From NCBI GenBank assembly GCA_002713885.1, contig PAVC01000024.1, positions 19,139 to 28,592 on the forward strand: 9,454 nucleotides of DNA. Direction: 5' to 3'. Positions 6,482 through 9,454 of the stretch are shown here, in pieces. The position numbers were made by a program, and so were the translations under genes. The notes under the pieces were generated by a model that saw only the letters and a program-made list of their open reading frames with translations, did not search any database and was not told where the DNA came from. The DNA is from Fidelibacterota bacterium (GTDB lineage Bacteria; Fidelibacterota; Marinisomatia; Marinisomatales; UBA1611). Within the stretch, counting starts at the first letter, position 1. Each line of letters starts with the position of its first letter.

Positions 6482-7407
6482 TAACTAAAAAAATCTCTAT
6501 CGCTAATTCTAGTGCCTCTCAAGAATTGGTCAATAGGTAAACATTTTTTTCCTTCTTGCTGTATTTCTAAAATAGAAATCAAACCTCTGCCGGTATATAT
6601 TTCGAGTGAACTATTGGCAGCAGCTTTTATTTTACCGGGTGCCTTTTTCACTTTATCATCTAGAACAAGTGTCTTCAATATCTTTGTCCTTTTATTTTGG
6701 AATATTGCCATCATACATGGCTTTGGGGATAGGCCACGCACCCAATTATTGATCTTAGCTGCCGGCCAGTCCCATTGGATACGCAACATCTCTTTTGAAA
6801 TCTTTGGGGCTTTAGTAACTAAAGATTTATCTTGTTTATTATAGTCTACTTCTCCTTCTTCAAGGTTATTTAATGCCTCTACTAATGCTCCAGCTCCAAC
6901 TTTAGATAATTTGTTCGACAATATTTCATAATTGTCATTTTTATCTATATCTATTTTCGCCTGTGTTATGATTTTTCCAGTATCTACTTTTTTCTCAATC
7001 TGAAACACGCTAACACCTGTGGTCTTGTCTCCGTTCATTAGAGCCCATTGAATTGGCGCAGCACCTCTATAGCTTGGTAATAAAGAAGCATGAAGATTAA
7101 TTGATCCAAATTTGGGTATCGAAATATATTTTTCAGGCAAGATCCGAAAAGCGACTACGACAAAAATATCTACATTTAATGAAAGTAACTTTTTATAAAT
7201 CGTATCATTATTAAAAGAGTCTAATTCTATTAATTCTATATTGTTTTGTAATGAATAGCTACCAACATCCGTATGTTTTAGCACTCTTTTTCTGCCCATC
7301 GGCTTGGCTGGATTAGATACGATTGCTTTAACTTCGTGTTTACTCTCTAATAGGCTTTCTAAACTAGGAAGAGCAAACTTAGGGTTACCCATAAATGCTA
7401 CCTTCAT
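6481..7407 (-). CDS. fmt: Methionyl-tRNA formyltransferase
   Basis: A 308-residue Fmt (E. coli about 315). It transfers a formyl group from 10-formyl-tetrahydrofolate to the methionine on initiator tRNA in the cytosol. The catalytic domain starts 'MKVAFMGNPKFALPSLESLL' and includes the folate/active-site segment 'INLHASLLPSYRGAAPIQWA' (103-122), with Asn104 and His106, and 'VDTGKI' (141-146), with Asp142; these align with the catalytic Asn-His-Asp of E. coli Fmt. The C-terminal OB-fold tRNA-binding domain is marked by 'INNWVRGLSPKPCMMAIF' (215-232). 'VVVAFRILPE' (83-92) has Phe-Arg where E. coli-type enzymes have Tyr-Gly, a form I associate with Bacteroidetes-like bacteria. It begins 44 nt after def; a GGTG at 7419-7416, eight bases before the ATG, may serve as the ribosome binding site. 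Its TAA overlaps the rsmB ATG by one base. Confidence 0.98.
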   Translation of the reverse strand: MKVAFMGNPKFALPSLESLLESKHEVKAIVSNPAKPMGRKRVLKHTDVGSYSLQNNIELIELDSFNNDTIYKKLLSLNVDIFVVVAFRILPEKYISIPKFGSINLHASLLPSYRGAAPIQWALMNGDKTTGVSVFQIEKKVDTGKIITQAKIDIDKNDNYEILSNKLSKVGAGALVEALNNLEEGEVDYNKQDKSLVTKAPKISKEMLRIQWDWPAAKINNWVRGLSPKPCMMAIFQNKRTKILKTLVLDDKVKKAPGKIKAAANSSLEIYTGRGLISILEIQQEGKKCLPIDQFLRGTRISDRDFFS

Positions 7408-7451
7408 ACTAGTAACACCGTTTAGATAAAAGACTAGAAGTAAAAATAGTG

Positions 7452-8000
7452 CTAAAGAACAAACCCTTTAGTGATTGGATGCTGCTTTAATTTTGCCAGA
7501 GAATCTTTCTTTATTTTTTTAACTTCTTTATTAACTCTTGCTCTTTGCATTTCGCTAACAAGGTCAATAATTAAAACACCATTGAGATGATCAATCTCAT
7601 GCTGTATAGCACGCGCTAAGAGTCCATCAAATTCTTCTTCATGCCATTTTTCTTCAACATCTTGATATTTGAAAATAATTCTCTCCGGTCTAGTTACTTC
7701 TAAGGATACTTGAGGTATAGAAAGACATCCCTCAGAGAAAATACTTTCACCATCAGATGATGTAATTTTTCCATTAATAAAAATTCTGGGGAATTCACTA
7801 TCATCAGTATGAGAAATATCTATCACAAAAAGATTCATATCAATTCCAACTTGATTTGCAGCTAAACCGATACCCTCTTCTTCATACATTGTATCAAACA
7901 TATTGTCAATAGAGTCTACCAATTTTGAAAAATCTGTAACACTATTACATGTTTTTCTAAGAATTGGGTTTCCATAGTTTACTAATTCTAAAACAGCCAT
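7452..8000 (-). CDS. def: Peptide deformylase
   Basis: A 182-residue peptide deformylase, a metalloenzyme (usually iron) that removes the N-formyl group from nascent proteins at the ribosome exit. All three family motifs are intact: motif 1 'GIGLAANQVG' (43-52) with Gln50, motif 2 'EGCLS' (90-94) with metal ligand Cys92, and motif 3 'QHEIDHLNG' (133-141) with ligands His134 and His138 and catalytic Glu135. A Lys/Arg-rich tail of about 30 residues follows helix 3, common in Bacteroidetes-like and Gram-negative forms and possibly the ribosome contact. The strand usually reading 'FINP' reads 'FING' (74-77), a tolerated variation. The ATG shares one base with the yajC stop (TAATG), so the two are probably translated together; a purine-rich AGGA lies 12 nt upstream, farther than ideal. 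It works directly after Fmt, encoded next in line. Confidence 0.98.
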   Translation of the reverse strand: MAVLELVNYGNPILRKTCNSVTDFSKLVDSIDNMFDTMYEEEGIGLAANQVGIDMNLFVIDISHTDDSEFPRIFINGKITSSDGESIFSEGCLSIPQVSLEVTRPERIIFKYQDVEEKWHEEEFDGLLARAIQHEIDHLNGVLIIDLVSEMQRARVNKEVKKIKKDSLAKLKQHPITKGFVL

Positions 8001-8323
8001 TATGCTAAATCATCCTGATTAATTTTTCCAGATAGCCCTGCAATTGCAGACTTATTGAGAGTAAGTGTTGTATTATTATCGACTTTTAAGGTGATCAGTT
8101 TACCTTTTTCCTTAAAACCAGTCACAGTACCAATAATACCCCCCATTGTAACAACTTTATCACCTTTATTAAGGTTGTTAACCATTTCTTCTTTTTGCTT
8201 TTGTTTTTGAGCCTGTGGTCTAAGCATAAAGAAGTATAGTATTACCATTATTAATATGAATGGTAAGAAGCTCAGTATTCCACTGCCTTGTACTGGTTGT
8301 GATTGCGCAAAAATAAAGTCCAT
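8000..8323 (-). CDS. yajC: Sec translocon accessory protein YajC
   Basis: A 107-residue YajC, the single-span inner-membrane subunit that associates with SecDF and SecYEG (E. coli 110 residues). A short hydrophilic N-terminus rich in Gln and Ser ('AQSQPVQGSG', 6-15) is followed by one transmembrane helix (about 16-34). The family hallmark 'FFMLRPQAQKQKQKEEM' (31-47) comes next, then the cytoplasmic beta domain with 'LNKGDKVVTMGGIIGTVTG' (51-69). The start is ATG 8323-8321, preceded by an AGGAT ribosome binding site. secD and secF, the usual neighbours, are not in the window; instead the gene ends inside the def start codon (TAATG). It is the first gene after a 72-nt gap and probably leads the operon, or follows the histidine kinase within a longer one. 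Confidence 0.96.
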   Translation of the reverse strand: MDFIFAQSQPVQGSGILSFLPFILIMVILYFFMLRPQAQKQKQKEEMVNNLNKGDKVVTMGGIIGTVTGFKEKGKLITLKVDNNTTLTLNKSAIAGLSGKINQDDLA

Positions 8324-8395
8324 AAATATCCTAGATTATTATATCATAATTTACTAGTAAAATTATATGTTTGGATAAAAGAAAGTGACCGCTGT
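8324..8395 (-). promoter_or_regulatory. Intergenic region before yajC with -10-like hexamers and a palindrome
   Basis: This 72-nt gap between the histidine kinase stop and the yajC start is the longest non-coding stretch in the window. Read on the minus strand it has two TATAAT hexamers (8367-8362 and 8343-8338), a perfect 12-base palindrome TTTACTAGTAAA (8361-8350) between them, and the yajC ribosome binding site. The upstream hexamer would give a leader of about 30 nt including that site, so it is the better -10 candidate, and the palindrome would then cover the transcription start. No good -35 element is visible; GGTCAC at the right distance is poor. In DNA this AT-rich TATAAT is easily found by chance, so the promoter and operator are only suggestions. 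No terminator is seen after the kinase gene. Confidence 0.28.
8328..8332 (-). promoter_or_regulatory. Ribosome binding site (AGGAT) of yajC
   Basis: AGGAT on the minus strand lies four bases before ATG 8323-8321. It is the clearest Shine-Dalgarno-like site in the cluster, which fits yajC being the first gene of a tightly overlapped series. Confidence 0.55.
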
Positions 8396-9454
8396 TTACC
8401 CAGAAGGAATATTGATTTCAAATACAGTACCGGAGTTTATCCTAGACTCTAAAACGTATATATCCCCTTTGTGAACTTCATTAATTATTCTTTGACATAA
8501 AGATAACCCTAGGCCCCATCCTGATTTTTTGGTGCTGAACCCTGGACGAAAGATATTTTTCCAATCCTTTTTTGGAACGCCGCATCCATTATCAGATATT
8601 CTAATTTTTACATTATTTTGATCCTGGCTCATGCTTAAACGAATTAATCCAGCCTCACCACTAACAGAGTCAATGCTATTTCGGATTAAATTTTCAATAG
8701 TCCAAGAAATAAGAGTACCATTTGCCATTATTTTAATATCGGGATCGATATCATTAACCAAATCTACTTTTTTCCCTAGTGTTGGAATCCTGCGGTTCAA
8801 ATAAGACAAAACACTCTCTACTCTTTTGGAAAGATCAAAAAACTCCATTTCAGGTTTGGAACCCATTTTACTAAATCTGCGACTTACCTGTTGTAGTCTT
8901 TCAATATCAGACTCCATTTCAGGAAGAATTTTTTCTATATTAGAATTATCATTTTTTAAATAATCTAGCCAGCCTAAAAGCGCAGACACTGGTGTGCCTA
9001 ATTGATGGGCCGTTTCTCTGGATAACCCTACCCATATATGTTGTTTTTCGCTATTACGGATAAATGAAAAGCCTATGAATCCAAAAAGAATGAATATTCC
9101 TATAGACAATATCTCTATATATGTCCAAATTTGAATTTTCTGGATTAACCTAGAGTCTCCATAGTGTAAATAGCCAAAAGTAATTGGGCCATTAATTTTA
9201 TCATCAAATACTAGTGGAATAGGTTTATTGATTTTATCCATTGATAATATCAGTTTAAGCCTATCTCTATCTGAATCAATATTTTCTGGAAGATTTGTCC
9301 ATAATTGAGGATTTTTATTACGGCCTGACTGAATAATAGGGAACTTGACTTTTTTGATTATATTTTCAAAAATAAAATCGATATTAGTATTTGAATCATC
9401 TTTGACAGTTTTTGCAATTATTTCAGCGTACATCTTCACAACTTCCCTATTATC
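8396..9454 (-). CDS. Membrane sensor histidine kinase, 5' end cut off by the window
   Basis: The frame is open to base 9454, so the true start is probably outside the window; residues are numbered from the GTG at 9439. The visible protein has an extracytoplasmic-looking N-terminal part (about 1-104, with 'FPIIQSGRNKNPQLWTNLP' at 33-51), a transmembrane helix (about 106-127) and then the kinase core. The H-box is 'SRETAHQLGTP' (140-150), with phospho-acceptor His145, followed by 'SALLGWLDYLK' and a long dimerisation helix to about 190. The ATPase domain shows the N-box 'IENLIRNSIDS' (248-258), G1 'SDNGCGV' (282-288), an F-box 'FRPGFSTKK' (297-305) and G2 'GWGLGLSL' (307-314). All residues needed for autophosphorylation are present. 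There is no obvious HAMP domain after the helix. This kinase type is frequent in Bacteroidetes and typically has a further N-terminal helix, which here would lie upstream of the window. No response regulator is visible; the signal is unknown. Confidence 0.94.
   Translation of the reverse strand, partial: DNREVVKMYAEIIAKTVKDDSNTNIDFIFENIIKKVKFPIIQSGRNKNPQLWTNLPENIDSDRDRLKLILSMDKINKPIPLVFDDKINGPITFGYLHYGDSRLIQKIQIWTYIEILSIGIFILFGFIGFSFIRNSEKQHIWVGLSRETAHQLGTPVSALLGWLDYLKNDNSNIEKILPEMESDIERLQQVSRRFSKMGSKPEMEFFDLSKRVESVLSYLNRRIPTLGKKVDLVNDIDPDIKIMANGTLISWTIENLIRNSIDSVSGEAGLIRLSMSQDQNNVKIRISDNGCGVPKKDWKNIFRPGFSTKKSGWGLGLSLCQRIINEVHKGDIYVLESRINSGTVFEINIPSG

Noticed and set aside
6512..6844. A 110-codon plus-strand open frame opposite fmt
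   Set aside because: It is antisense to the conserved C-terminal domain of Fmt and resembles no protein family; its length is plausible by chance opposite AT-rich coding DNA.
7408..7451. Small gene or regulatory element in the 44-nt gap between def and fmt
   Set aside because: It is too short for a credible gene and contains no clear hairpin. It repeats the octamer TTACTAGT that also occurs before yajC, but a shared 8-mer in AT-rich DNA is not good evidence of a common operator.
1..9454. Mobile element, CRISPR array, tRNA, defence system or prophage features
   Set aside because: No repeats, transposase or integrase motifs, tRNA-like cloverleafs or array-like spacing were seen. Gene order, strand and composition are uniform, as in a vertically inherited chromosomal operon.

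Overview
The window is AT-rich, gene-dense chromosomal DNA, and every supported gene lies on the minus strand. Reading in the direction of transcription (right to left), the order is: a membrane sensor histidine kinase (5' end cut by the right edge); yajC; def; fmt; rsmB; a membrane-anchored protein with three PASTA domains and no kinase domain; a small polytopic CTP-dependent lipid kinase-like protein of the SEC59/dolichol kinase family; a large BatA-like von Willebrand A membrane protein; hflX; and a YhdH/AcuI-type quinone/acrylyl-CoA reductase (3' end cut by the left edge).

The protein sequences suggest a bacterium of, or near, the Fibrobacteres-Chlorobi-Bacteroidetes group. The Fmt carries 'VVVAFRILPE', a form I associate with Bacteroidetes. 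The histidine kinase has the 'ETAHQLGTP...GW' H-box and 'KKSGWGLGLSL' G2-box style common there, and BatA-type vWA proteins are typical of the group. A marine lineage such as Marinimicrobia (SAR406) would fit the low GC, compact layout and gene content, but this is inference. No ribosomal RNA or other strong phylogenetic marker is present.

Layout. The gaps are 72 nt (kinase to yajC), 44 nt (def to fmt), 10 nt (BatA-like to hflX) and 40 nt (hflX to acuI-like). The other junctions overlap: TAATG at yajC/def and fmt/rsmB; ATGA at rsmB/PASTA; GTGA at PASTA/lipid kinase; ATGA at lipid kinase/BatA-like. This strongly suggests one operon from yajC to hflX, possibly including both edge genes, with heavy use of translational coupling. 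There is no non-coding stretch over 300 bases. I saw no tRNA, CRISPR array, insertion sequence, long repeat or convincing terminator.

Function. The first half is about protein birth: formylation of initiator tRNA (Fmt), removal of the formyl group (Def), membrane insertion through the Sec complex (YajC) and a 16S rRNA modification (RsmB). The second half holds three envelope proteins (PASTA, lipid kinase-like, BatA-like) locked together by overlaps, followed by the ribosome-associated GTPase HflX. Most genes are ordinary housekeeping families. The part worth a second look is the overlapped trio of poorly characterised membrane proteins, in particular the kinase-less PASTA protein next to fmt-rsmB, the place where many Gram-positive genomes carry the PASTA Ser/Thr kinase PrkC. 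I did not find clear evidence of a wholly new system.
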